DNA of 11,339 nt, taken from the NCBI GenBank assembly GCA_027065835.1, contig JAMONK010000118.1, positions 1 through 11,339 on the forward strand, written 5' to 3'. The position numbers and the translations under genes were made by a program. The notes beneath the pieces were generated by a model that was given only the letters and a program-made list of their open reading frames with translations, made no database searches and was not told the origin of the DNA. Below, in pieces: positions 1-5,739 of this stretch (its first letter is position 1; each line of letters opens with the position of its first letter). This DNA is from Thermococcus sp. Lineage in GTDB: Archaea; Methanobacteriota_B; Thermococci; Thermococcales; Thermococcaceae.

Positions 1-175
1 ATGAACGGTATAAACAACTATGTGTATTTTAACTATTTAAAGTCTATCGTCGAATCATGAAAGTAAATGGTTAGAAGAGTTTCAAGATTAATATGAGAAT
101 TATCAAAAAACGTCACTTTAAACTTCATCGAGGCCAATATTCACAGTCTTCCGGAGACCTTAAGAAGCCGTGTAG
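1..175. other. AT-rich non-coding left edge
   Basis: The first 120 bases are about 27% G+C, far below the GC-rich genes that follow, and composition recovers between about 120 and 215. I see no confident gene. A plus-strand frame is open from the window edge to a TGA at 58-60 (about 19 codons) and could be the end of a gene lying to the left. A 31-codon minus-strand ATG frame runs 128 to 33, which is not remarkable in DNA this AT-rich. A TATA-like element reading GACTTTAAATAG on the minus strand at 32-43 could drive a leftward gene outside the window. No tRNA, CRISPR or clear inverted repeat was found. Confidence 0.4.
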
Positions 176-298
176 GATCTTAATCCCATAACTGTCCCCC
201 AACCACACTCAAGGTTTGGCATCATCGGCGTTGACCTTGCGTACAGCAGCGAGGAGGGAATAAATGACGAAAGAAAAGGGGACCTCCTCCTGTTTTAG
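176..298 (+). pseudogene. possible C-terminal gene remnant
   Basis: One plus-strand frame is open from just after an in-frame TAG at 173-175 to a TAG at 296-298. From about 215 onward its codons look like real genes of this genome, with many C or G third positions (GGC ATC ATC GGC ... TAC AGC AGC GAG GAG). That part reads FGIIGVDLAYSSEEG, followed by a charged stretch and a short hydrophobic end LLLF. The upstream part is less gene-like, no good start codon is present, and the stop lies three bases from the alaX stop, as for a tail-to-tail neighbour. I do not recognise the family. It may be the 3' scrap of a deleted gene, or chance; the overlapping minus-strand frame is also open. Confidence 0.22.
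266..283 (-). terminator. T-rich terminator after alaX
   Basis: Reading along the minus strand about 20 bases past the alaX stop there is a pyrimidine tract, TCCCCTTTTCTTTCGTC, followed by another T-rich patch. Oligo-T runs without a hairpin are the usual intrinsic terminators in Thermococcales. Confidence 0.4.
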
Positions 299-301
299 CC
301 T

Positions 302-949
302 TCAGTCCTCCAGCCACATCTCTATCCTCTGCTTGCCCTTCCCAAGGCTGGAGCGCTTTAACTTCCTGAGATGGCCTATCTCCTTTATGTCCTTCACGTG
401 CGTCCCGCCGCAGGGTATGACCTCGAAGTCCCTTATCTGGGTGTACCGGGTCTCCCCCTCCCACCATATTCTCATCTCGCCGCCCTCGTCAACGAGCCCG
501 TTGAAGGTCTCGATTATCTGCCCCTTCCACCCGTTCACGTTCTCCGGGTAGGTTATATCGTAGCGGCCTTTCTCGGAGCTCATGCCGCTTCCGTAGAGGC
601 TCCACTCACCGGGCAGGACGACGTTGAGAACGTGCTCCATGAGGTGCATCGCGCTGTGGATTCTCATGAGCTTGTAGCGGTAGTCCCAGTCGAGCTTGAG
701 CTCGACCTCGTCGCCTGGTTTGAACTTCTCGGGCTCCGCAACGACGTGCCACACGTTGCCGGCATCGTCCTTGTAGACGTCGAGAACCTCAACGCCGTTT
801 ATCCAGCCTTTGTCGTGGGGCTGGCCGCCGCCGGTTGGGTAGAATATCGTCCCATCGAGAAGGAGGGCACCCTCTTTAACCTCAAGGACCTTAGCTTTCG
901 CTTCCTTCAGATAGGCATCCTCGTAGTAGAGCTTCCTCGTCACTTCCAT
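302..949 (-). CDS. alaX: alanyl-tRNA editing protein AlaX-M
   Basis: Free-standing trans-editing enzyme that hydrolyses mischarged Ser-tRNA(Ala) (and possibly Gly-tRNA(Ala)), homologous to the editing domain of alanyl-tRNA synthetase; cytosolic. At 215 residues it matches the medium class (AlaX-M) such as Pyrococcus horikoshii PH0574. The Zn2+ site is complete: HxxxH at His98 and His102 (MRIHSAMHLMEH) and CGGTH at Cys180 and His184. The glycine-rich TIFYPTGGGQPHD motif is at about 34-46. I start it at the ATG at 949 rather than at the tandem ATGs at 976 or 973, because the homologue begins MEVTRKLYYED and a TATA-like element (CATTTAAATG) lies about 27 bases upstream, predicting a nearly leaderless mRNA. 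GAGGTG directly abuts this ATG, too close for an ordinary ribosome site. It follows the CGP-CTERM gene but appears separately promoted. Confidence 0.93.
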   Translation of the reverse strand: MEVTRKLYYEDAYLKEAKAKVLEVKEGALLLDGTIFYPTGGGQPHDKGWINGVEVLDVYKDDAGNVWHVVAEPEKFKPGDEVELKLDWDYRYKLMRIHSAMHLMEHVLNVVLPGEWSLYGSGMSSEKGRYDITYPENVNGWKGQIIETFNGLVDEGGEMRIWWEGETRYTQIRDFEVIPCGGTHVKDIKEIGHLRKLKRSSLGKGKQRIEMWLED

Positions 950-973
950 CACCTCAGAAGGGTTGGTGTCCAT

Positions 974-983
974 CATTTAAATG
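974..983 (-). promoter_or_regulatory. probable alaX TATA box
   Basis: On the minus strand CATTTAAATG is centred about 29 bases before the preferred alaX ATG, so transcription would begin within a few bases of the start codon. The element coincides with the alternative upstream ATGs, which argues against those starts. Confidence 0.4.
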
Positions 984-990
984 AATATCG

Positions 991-1008
991 AAAAGGAGAA
1001 AAAAGGAA
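991..1008 (-). terminator. T-rich terminator after CGP-CTERM gene
   Basis: Six bases past the stop codon the minus strand reads TTTCCTTTTTTCTCCTTTT. This is a typical archaeal oligo-T terminator, separating the surface-protein gene from alaX. Confidence 0.5.
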
Positions 1009-1013
1009 ACCGG

Positions 1014-2417
1014 TCAGCGACGTCTTCTGAGAAGAAGGGGCACTACCGCAAGCGCGATAAGAGCCGCCGGGCCACAGATACCGCCCTTGGAGCCAGATGA
1101 GAGGGTGTACTCTATCTTAACCTGGGTCGGGACCTTGGCCATCATGGCGGAGTAGTCCTTCCGCAGCATGCCGTACCTGAGGTAGACGTTGCTGTGGATG
1201 ACTATCTCACGGTCGCTCTTCTTTTCGATCCGCATGACCACGCGGCTGCCGTTCGCCTCGATGACTATATCCTTCGGAACCTGCGTGAACTTCCCGCCGT
1301 CCGGGAGGGTTATCCTGGTCGTTGTGGTCTGGTTGATGGACGCGTCGAGCCTGTTGAGGAAGGAGATGTTGCTGAGATCGAGGGAGGGGTTGTAGGTGTA
1401 GATGTAAACACCGTTGCTGTACTTGGTGTAGTTGGTGAGCTCCCAGTGGTAGAGGACCACCAGCGGGCCGGTGCTGTTGACGTTGAGTATCGTCACGTTG
1501 CCGTTCTTAACGGTCATCCCCTCGCTCTCGAACTTCTTGGCGTAGCTCTGCATCAGTCCCTGCTCGGCGGTCTTTACCCCCTGGTACATGAGCTGAAGTT
1601 TCAGGTAGGACACGTAGCTCTCGGGCTTCAGATAGCGCTCCTCACGATTGAGGACCGTAACGTCCTTCCCGATGCTTATGTTGTTGTCCACGTTCAGAAC
1701 CCACGAGGTGTAGTTCTCAACCCCTTTCTGTCCCCGGTACTGGATTATGAAGCTCCGTGGGTTGCCGTATATCTTGTTGATGTCCTCTGGAGTTGCTCCC
1801 TTCTCGAAGTGCAGTCTCGAATGGATGTACACGGTGTTGCCCTCTGTCCTGACCTCTATCTTTATGTAACTGCCGTGGGACTCGCTCTCGTAGTTCTTCG
1901 GGAGCTTTGTCACGTTGACACCGGCGGGAAGCTGGACCACGAAATAGTTGTCAAAATCAAGCGTTTGGTTCATCTTGGTCACGTCTATGTTGGCCAGATC
2001 CGCTGCCCTCAGCAGGTCGAGGGAGATCTCCCATACGTTGTCGTACGTGTAGTACTTCGAGAAATGAGGTATCACACCCCGGAATATCTCGACAAGGGGC
2101 CCCGTGGTGTTGTAGCCTTTGATCTCAAGGCTGGCATTCTCCACGGTCAAACCCAGCTTGCTGAGGGTCTGTTCCTCCTGACCAATGAGGAGCTTCGTGG
2201 CGTTCTCCAGGCTCATGTTCAAGATGTTCTCCTTGGTCTTGTTGAGCAGGTCTCCCGGACCATAAAACGTCTTCACAAAAGTAACGTTGGCCGAACCATC
2301 CTCATGAACTGTGTAGTACTGCTCCTGTTTCTCCGAATACGGTTCCAGAGCCAGTGCGGGCCCCAGAATGAGACCGATCCCCAGAAGCAGCAGAACACCA
2401 AGCATCAATCTCTTCAT
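1014..2417 (-). CDS. secreted surface protein, internal repeat, CGP-CTERM anchor
   Basis: Function unknown; predicted cell-surface protein of 467 residues. The N-terminus is a Sec signal peptide (MKRLML, hydrophobic core 6-20, likely cleavage near ALA at 21-23). The C-terminus is a CGP-CTERM sorting signal: Cys448-Gly449-Pro450, a hydrophobic segment 451-463 and four terminal arginines; in Thermococcales this is thought to mediate processing and lipid anchoring at the Cys. Between them lie two similar halves, about 35-228 and 238-438, offset by about 210 residues: TGPLV at 105 and 316, LP(A/D)G...PK at 163 and 371, (Y/V)IHS at 197 and 406. About sixteen N-x-S/T sequons suggest heavy glycosylation. 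Start is the ATG at 2417, with GGAGGT seven bases upstream; the TTG at 2432 overlaps that site and is rejected. The charge pattern and tandem modules suggest an extracellular binding or structural role, but no known enzyme motif is visible. Confidence 0.88.
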   Translation of the reverse strand: MKRLMLGVLLLLGIGLILGPALALEPYSEKQEQYYTVHEDGSANVTFVKTFYGPGDLLNKTKENILNMSLENATKLLIGQEEQTLSKLGLTVENASLEIKGYNTTGPLVEIFRGVIPHFSKYYTYDNVWEISLDLLRAADLANIDVTKMNQTLDFDNYFVVQLPAGVNVTKLPKNYESESHGSYIKIEVRTEGNTVYIHSRLHFEKGATPEDINKIYGNPRSFIIQYRGQKGVENYTSWVLNVDNNISIGKDVTVLNREERYLKPESYVSYLKLQLMYQGVKTAEQGLMQSYAKKFESEGMTVKNGNVTILNVNSTGPLVVLYHWELTNYTKYSNGVYIYTYNPSLDLSNISFLNRLDASINQTTTTRITLPDGGKFTQVPKDIVIEANGSRVVMRIEKKSDREIVIHSNVYLRYGMLRKDYSAMMAKVPTQVKIEYTLSSGSKGGICGPAALIALAVVPLLLRRRR

Positions 2418-2424
2418 CCAATCT

Positions 2425-2430
2425 ACCTCC
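2425..2430 (-). promoter_or_regulatory. ribosome-binding site GGAGGT
   Basis: GGAGGT on the minus strand is seven bases upstream of the ATG at 2417. It fixes the start of the CGP-CTERM gene and rules out the in-frame TTG at 2432. Confidence 0.75.
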
Positions 2431-2461
2431 AAACAGCTACTTGTCTTAAAAAGATGGGGGG

Positions 2462-2476
2462 GTATTTAACCTTTCC
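2462..2476 (-). promoter_or_regulatory. BRE/TATA promoter of CGP-CTERM gene
   Basis: The minus strand reads GGAAAGGTTAAATAC: a purine-rich BRE-like half followed by TTAAATA. Initiation about 25 bases downstream (near 2442) would give a leader of about 25 bases carrying the GGAGGT site. A second weaker candidate, TTTTTAAG, lies at about 2446-2453. Confidence 0.55.
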
Positions 2477-2494
2477 TACAATGCATAGGTACGG

Positions 2495-3214
2495 TCAGAG
2501 GGGCCTGAGCGAGACGTCTCCATGGACGACCCTGCGAAGCTCACCGTTCACGTCCAGCAGCAACGAACCATCGTCCAGAACGTCCACGGCCCTTCCGACG
2601 AATGATGACTCATCTTGGGAGACCTCAACGATTCTCCCGAGGATAAAAGTCCGTTCCCGGACCTTTACCATCAAGAGATCGGGTCTCGCTCTGTAAAGGC
2701 GATACCAGGCGTTCAGATGGAAGACAAGCCGCTCGAGGACCTTATCCAGTGGAACCTTGGCACCGATCAGGTAAATCATCGAGGTCGCGGTTTCCCTGAG
2801 CTCCGCGGGCAGGGGATTGTTGACGTTGAGTCCAATGCCGAGGATCACGTACTGCCCGGCCTTTCCTTCCGTTAACACCCCCGCTATCTTCTTTCGATCC
2901 ACCCAGACGTCGTTGGGCCATTTTATCCCCGACCGTATTCCAAATTCATCAAGTACGTCAACCACCGCAAGGGCACCCGTAAAGACGAGCCGGGGGTCAA
3001 CTTTTTTCGGTTTCAGCACCACGCTCATCCAGAGCCCGCCCTCAGGCGAAGCCCATGAACGGCCCCTTCGGCCCCTTCCGGAGGTCTGCCTCCTGGCGAC
3101 GACCACCGTCCCCTCGGGTACATCTGGGGCTATCCCCTTGGCGTACTCGTTGGTCGAATCAACTTCGTCAAGCCGAATTATCCTTGGCTTAAGTTTCTCC
3201 ACAGGGTCCACCAC
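2495..3214 (-). CDS. birA: biotin--[carboxyl-carrier-protein] ligase
   Basis: Joins biotin to ATP, then transfers it to the conserved lysine of biotin carrier domains; cytosolic. With numbering from a GTG at 3259, the signatures are STNE (35-38), the biotinyl-AMP loop GRGRRGRSW (61-69), KWPND (113-117), KKIAGVLTE (123-131) and GIGLNVN (141-147). The C-terminal ~50 residues form the small SH3-like domain. There is no N-terminal helix-turn-helix, so unlike E. coli BirA it should not act as a repressor. Start is uncertain: the frame opens at GTG 3259 (254 aa), but tandem GTGs at 3214 and 3211 give 239 aa, close to the 235 aa of P. horikoshii ligase, and a TTTTAA element lies about 25 bases before 3214. 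I prefer 3214 as a leaderless start. The likely substrate, OadA, is encoded nearby. Confidence 0.9.
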   Translation of the reverse strand: MVDPVEKLKPRIIRLDEVDSTNEYAKGIAPDVPEGTVVVARRQTSGRGRRGRSWASPEGGLWMSVVLKPKKVDPRLVFTGALAVVDVLDEFGIRSGIKWPNDVWVDRKKIAGVLTEGKAGQYVILGIGLNVNNPLPAELRETATSMIYLIGAKVPLDKVLERLVFHLNAWYRLYRARPDLLMVKVRERTFILGRIVEVSQDESSFVGRAVDVLDDGSLLLDVNGELRRVVHGDVSLRPL

Positions 3215-3233
3215 GTGGGACTGGGACTTCCGG

Positions 3234-3242
3234 CTTAAAACT
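3234..3242 (-). promoter_or_regulatory. candidate TATA box for biotin ligase
   Basis: GTTTTAAGC on the minus strand is centred about 25 bases before the GTG at 3214, the distance expected for a leaderless archaeal transcript. If the GTG at 3259 is used instead, this element would be inside the coding region. Confidence 0.33.
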
Positions 3243-3260
3243 TTGTTCCAGAACCGCACC

Positions 3261-3277
3261 GGAATAAAAATAAAGGG
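3261..3277 (-). terminator. T-rich terminator after transporter gene
   Basis: Just past the transporter stop the minus strand reads CCCTTTATTTTTATTCC. It probably ends the transporter transcript before the ligase gene. Confidence 0.45.
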
Positions 3278-3281
3278 GATG

Positions 3282-4565
3282 TCACTGCCATTTACTCCTG
3301 TCCAGCTCCCCCTCGGTCTTGGCCACTATCGTCGTTCCGGTCAGGTCGCCGGTTACGTTGACCATCGTTCTGCCCATGTCAAGGATGGCATCGATTCCAA
3401 GGATCATGGCGTAGGCAAGGGCCACGGGGCTTCCCGATGTCAGGTTGAGGCCGACGCTCTGGAGAACCATGGCGAGCATGATGGCCCCGGCGCCGGGAAC
3501 TCCCGCTGTTCCAATTGATGCCAGAACCGCTGTTAGGACGACCACGAGCTGCTGGCTAGGCGCCAGGGGTTGACCGATGGCGTTGGCTACGAAGAGCACA
3601 GTAACTCCCTGGTAGAGGGCGGTTCCGTCCATGTTTATCGTTGCCCCCAGGGGCAGTGTAAAGGAGAATATGCCCCTATCGATGCCCATTTTCTCCTCGG
3701 CCACGTTCATCGTAACGGGCAGGGTACCGCTGGAGCTCCTGGTCACGAAAGCCGTCACCATGGCATCCTTGGCCTTTCTGATGAACTTGAGCGGGTCGAT
3801 GCCGAACACCTTGAGGAGTACGAAGTAGACCAGCAGAATCTGGAGCGTCAGACCAACGTACACCGCGAGCACGACCTTCGCGAGGGGTCCGACCACTTTG
3901 GTCCCCTGCTCCGCCATGACGTAGGCGATGAGGGCGAAGACACCTATGGGCGCGTACTGCATAACCCCTCCAACTATGAGGTACATCGCCTCGGCGAGGC
4001 CATCGAAGACCTTGAGCAAAACGCTGGCGCTGGTCCTGACGCGCTCTTCCTTCCTGTTCATCAGGTACGTTATGGCTATACCGAGGACTATGGCAAAGAA
4101 TATCACCGGCAGGACGGCCCCGTTCGCCAGCGAGCCGAATGGGTTGGTCGGTACTATGTCCAGCAGGGTTTTAACGAGGGAGGGTGACGAAGCCTGTATG
4201 GCCTTTCCCTGGCCGGTCCCAAGGCTTATACCTGTCCCAACCCTGAACAGGTTGCCCATGAGCAGACCGAAGAACACTGCGAAGGCAGAGGTCAGGAGGT
4301 AGTAGACCACTATCTTAACGCCAACCCTACCCAGCCGTGCTGGACTGATGCTGGCGGCACCCACCACAAGGGACGCGAGAACTATTGGCATAACCAGCAT
4401 CTTCAGCAGGCGAACGAAGAGGTCACCGAACGGCTTTACGTAAGTCTTGACGGCCCCTGCATATCCGTAGTGCCCGAGGATAAGCCCCACGACCGCACCC
4501 AGAATCAGGCCCCATAGTATCTTCTGCAGAACCGGATAGTCGAGATACCTCCTAAGGAGTCCCAT
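3282..4565 (-). CDS. gltTk: Na+-coupled aspartate transporter (GltTk/GltPh type)
   Basis: Elevator-type secondary transporter of the dicarboxylate/amino acid:cation symporter family, importing aspartate with Na+ across the cell membrane. The 427-residue sequence closely resembles the structurally studied GltTk of T. kodakarensis. HP1 carries RSSSGT (276-281), TM7 carries NMDGT (311-315, Na+ site), HP2 carries GVPGAG (355-360), and TM8 carries D392, D396, R399, N403 and D407 in the spacing that in GltPh (D390, D394, R397, N401, D405) binds the substrate and Na+. R399 is the substrate side-chain residue. The start is the ATG at 4565 with GAGGTG six bases upstream; the in-frame GTG at 4574 is part of that ribosome site. 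The gene is divergent from fba and has its own TATA box. Confidence 0.95.
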   Translation of the reverse strand: MGLLRRYLDYPVLQKILWGLILGAVVGLILGHYGYAGAVKTYVKPFGDLFVRLLKMLVMPIVLASLVVGAASISPARLGRVGVKIVVYYLLTSAFAVFFGLLMGNLFRVGTGISLGTGQGKAIQASSPSLVKTLLDIVPTNPFGSLANGAVLPVIFFAIVLGIAITYLMNRKEERVRTSASVLLKVFDGLAEAMYLIVGGVMQYAPIGVFALIAYVMAEQGTKVVGPLAKVVLAVYVGLTLQILLVYFVLLKVFGIDPLKFIRKAKDAMVTAFVTRSSSGTLPVTMNVAEEKMGIDRGIFSFTLPLGATINMDGTALYQGVTVLFVANAIGQPLAPSQQLVVVLTAVLASIGTAGVPGAGAIMLAMVLQSVGLNLTSGSPVALAYAMILGIDAILDMGRTMVNVTGDLTGTTIVAKTEGELDRSKWQ

Positions 4566-4632
4566 AGCCGACACCTCGAACGCTCAGGCAATGCACCCAA
4601 CGGGCACATGCCGCTTATGTTTGGGCGTCAAT

Positions 4633-4641
4633 GTATATAAG
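4633..4641 (-). promoter_or_regulatory. TATA box of aspartate transporter gene
   Basis: CTTATATAC on the minus strand is a strong archaeal TATA element. Initiation about 25 bases downstream (near 4612) gives a leader of roughly 45 bases ending with GAGGTG at 4572-4577. Confidence 0.6.
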
Positions 4642-4679
4642 ACTACTCAATGTCCCATGGTCGTATCGTCTGGAATGGA

Positions 4680-4700
4680 CCCCGGGGGAACCCGCGGGTT
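4680..4700. repeat. two adjacent GC-rich palindromes in divergent control region
   Basis: CCCCGGGG (4680-4687) and AACCCGCGGGTT (4689-4700) are both perfect palindromes, almost touching. They lie between the TATA box of the leftward transporter gene and that of the rightward aldolase gene. This is a plausible position for a dimeric regulator, but no known operator was recognised. The 4566-4779 interval otherwise holds the two promoters and the glycolytic motif. Confidence 0.45.
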
Positions 4701-4750
4701 GTCACGGGTACATAGACACCTTGGTGGCGAGGCAAAAACCTTAAATCTCT

Positions 4751-4761
4751 CAAAATATATA
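4751..4761 (+). promoter_or_regulatory. TATA box of fba
   Basis: CAAAATATATA is the TATA element, centred about 23-25 bases before the GTG at 4780, so the transcript is predicted to be leaderless or nearly so. A second AT element, CCTTAAATC, lies at 4739-4747. Confidence 0.6.
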
Positions 4762-4776
4762 TCACTCCGGGTGATT
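4760..4776 (+). promoter_or_regulatory. Thermococcales glycolytic motif (Tgr/TrmBL1 site)
   Basis: TATCAC-TCCGG-GTGATT matches the consensus TATCAC-N5-GTGATA at 11 of 12 fixed positions. In T. kodakarensis and P. furiosus this motif is the site of the sugar-responsive regulator Tgr/TrmBL1. Placed downstream of the TATA box, as here, it marks genes repressed without sugar; placed upstream, it marks activated gluconeogenic genes. This predicts that fba is repressed under gluconeogenic growth. Confidence 0.85.
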
Positions 4777-4779
4777 AAT

Positions 4780-5625
4780 GTGGATGCATACCAGAGCGTA
4801 GGGATAAGGAGGAGGATGAAGAGGTTCTTCCGCAGGGACGGGAGGGCACTCATATTCGCGATGGACCATGGTTTTGAGCACGGTCCGACCGATTTTGAGC
4901 CAGTCTGGGAGCACGTCAACCCAAAGGTCATCATAAAGAAGGTCACAAGGGCCGGTGTGGACGGCGTCATGATGCTCCCCGGGATCGCCAGGGTGGCCGC
5001 CGATGAGGTCAGGGGCAGGAAGGGCCTTATGATAAAGCTGACCAGCAAGACCGCCCTTCGGCCCAGGGACGGCCAGCTCCTTCAGAGTCAGCTCGGCTAC
5101 GTTGAGGACGCGATAAAGCTCGGCGCAGATGCGATAGCGGCGACGGTTTACTGGGGCAGTCCGGCTGAGGACGTCATGATGCGTCAGTTTGCGGAGGTGG
5201 CGAACTACGCCCACGACCTCGGCTTCCCGGTCGTCCAGTTCGCCTACCCGCGCGGGCCGTACATCAACGAGAAGTACGGGAAAAAGGAGGACTACCGCGT
5301 CGTCATGTACGGTGCAAGGGCGGCCGCCGAGACCGGTGCAGACATGATAAAGACATACTGGACCGGCTCAAAGGAGACCTTTGCCAAGGTCGTTGACGCC
5401 GCCGCTGGTGTCCCGGTCCTCCTGAGTGGAGGTGCCAAAACGGAGAACCCCCTTGACTTCCTCAGGGTGGTCAGCGGGGTGGTCGAGGCAGGTGGAGCTG
5501 GAGCCGTCGTTGGGAGGAACATCTTCCAGCGCGAGAACCCCGAACCGATGATAAAGGCCCTTTTAAGGGTAATACACCGCAACGAGGAGCCGGAAGACGC
5601 CGCTAAGGCGGAAGGCCTTCTCTGA
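4780..5625 (+). CDS. fba: class I fructose-bisphosphate aldolase (archaeal DhnA type)
   Basis: Reversibly cleaves fructose 1,6-bisphosphate into dihydroxyacetone phosphate and glyceraldehyde 3-phosphate through a Schiff base; central step of the modified Embden-Meyerhof pathway. A 281-residue TIM barrel of the archaeal class IA family. Visible features are [11 protein letters not shown] (26-36), YPRGP (156-160) with the probable acid-base Tyr156, the Schiff-base Lys191 in MIKTYW, the phosphate-binding LSGGAK (215-220) and VVGRNIFQ (243-250). The reading frame extends upstream to 4591, but I choose the GTG at 4780: it gives the family length and N-terminus (V/M)DAYQ.VGIR, while TATA box and operator lie immediately before it. 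GTG 4771 lies inside the operator. A T-tract follows the stop. Confidence 0.95.
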   Translation: MDAYQSVGIRRRMKRFFRRDGRALIFAMDHGFEHGPTDFEPVWEHVNPKVIIKKVTRAGVDGVMMLPGIARVAADEVRGRKGLMIKLTSKTALRPRDGQLLQSQLGYVEDAIKLGADAIAATVYWGSPAEDVMMRQFAEVANYAHDLGFPVVQFAYPRGPYINEKYGKKEDYRVVMYGARAAAETGADMIKTYWTGSKETFAKVVDAAAGVPVLLSGGAKTENPLDFLRVVSGVVEAGGAGAVVGRNIFQRENPEPMIKALLRVIHRNEEPEDAAKAEGLL

Positions 5626-5643
5626 ACCTTTTTTACGTTTATC
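5626..5643 (+). terminator. T-rich terminator after fba
   Basis: ACCTTTTTTACGTTTATC immediately follows the fba stop codon and probably ends the monocistronic transcript. A second T-run follows at 5673-5679. Confidence 0.55.
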
Positions 5644-5701
5644 GTCGAAGTAGAGTTCAACCCCCGTCGGAACTTTTTTAAACACATGGACGTTTAGGAG
5701 G

Positions 5702-5710
5702 CTTATAAAT
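5702..5710 (+). promoter_or_regulatory. TATA box of oadA-oadB
   Basis: CTTATAAAT is centred about 33 bases before the oadA ATG. Initiation near 5731 would leave a leader of about 9 bases. No glycolytic motif is seen here, so control differs from that of fba. Confidence 0.55.
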
Positions 5711-5739
5711 TAGCGACGGCACGGAAGCAGGTGATATCC

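Noticed and set aside
33..128. 31-codon minus-strand ATG frame in AT-rich DNA
   Set aside because: Too short to distinguish from chance, no clear ribosome-binding site, and a TATA-like element lies at its end.
222..467. 81-codon minus-strand open frame at the left edge
   Set aside because: It is a shifted-frame shadow of the alaX 3' end running out into the intergenic region; no ribosome site or family features.
371..1030. 219-codon plus-strand open frame
   Set aside because: It is antisense to alaX, whose Zn2+-site motifs are intact on the minus strand; no ribosome site or recognisable family.
1194..2696. 500-codon plus-strand open frame
   Set aside because: It lies antisense to the CGP-CTERM gene and the end of the biotin ligase gene. 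Those carry clear motifs, a signal peptide and ribosome sites; the long antisense frame follows from GC-rich third positions.
4591..4779. 63-codon N-terminal extension of the aldolase
   Set aside because: The extension would run through the TATA box and the glycolytic operator and is absent from the 281-residue archaeal family.
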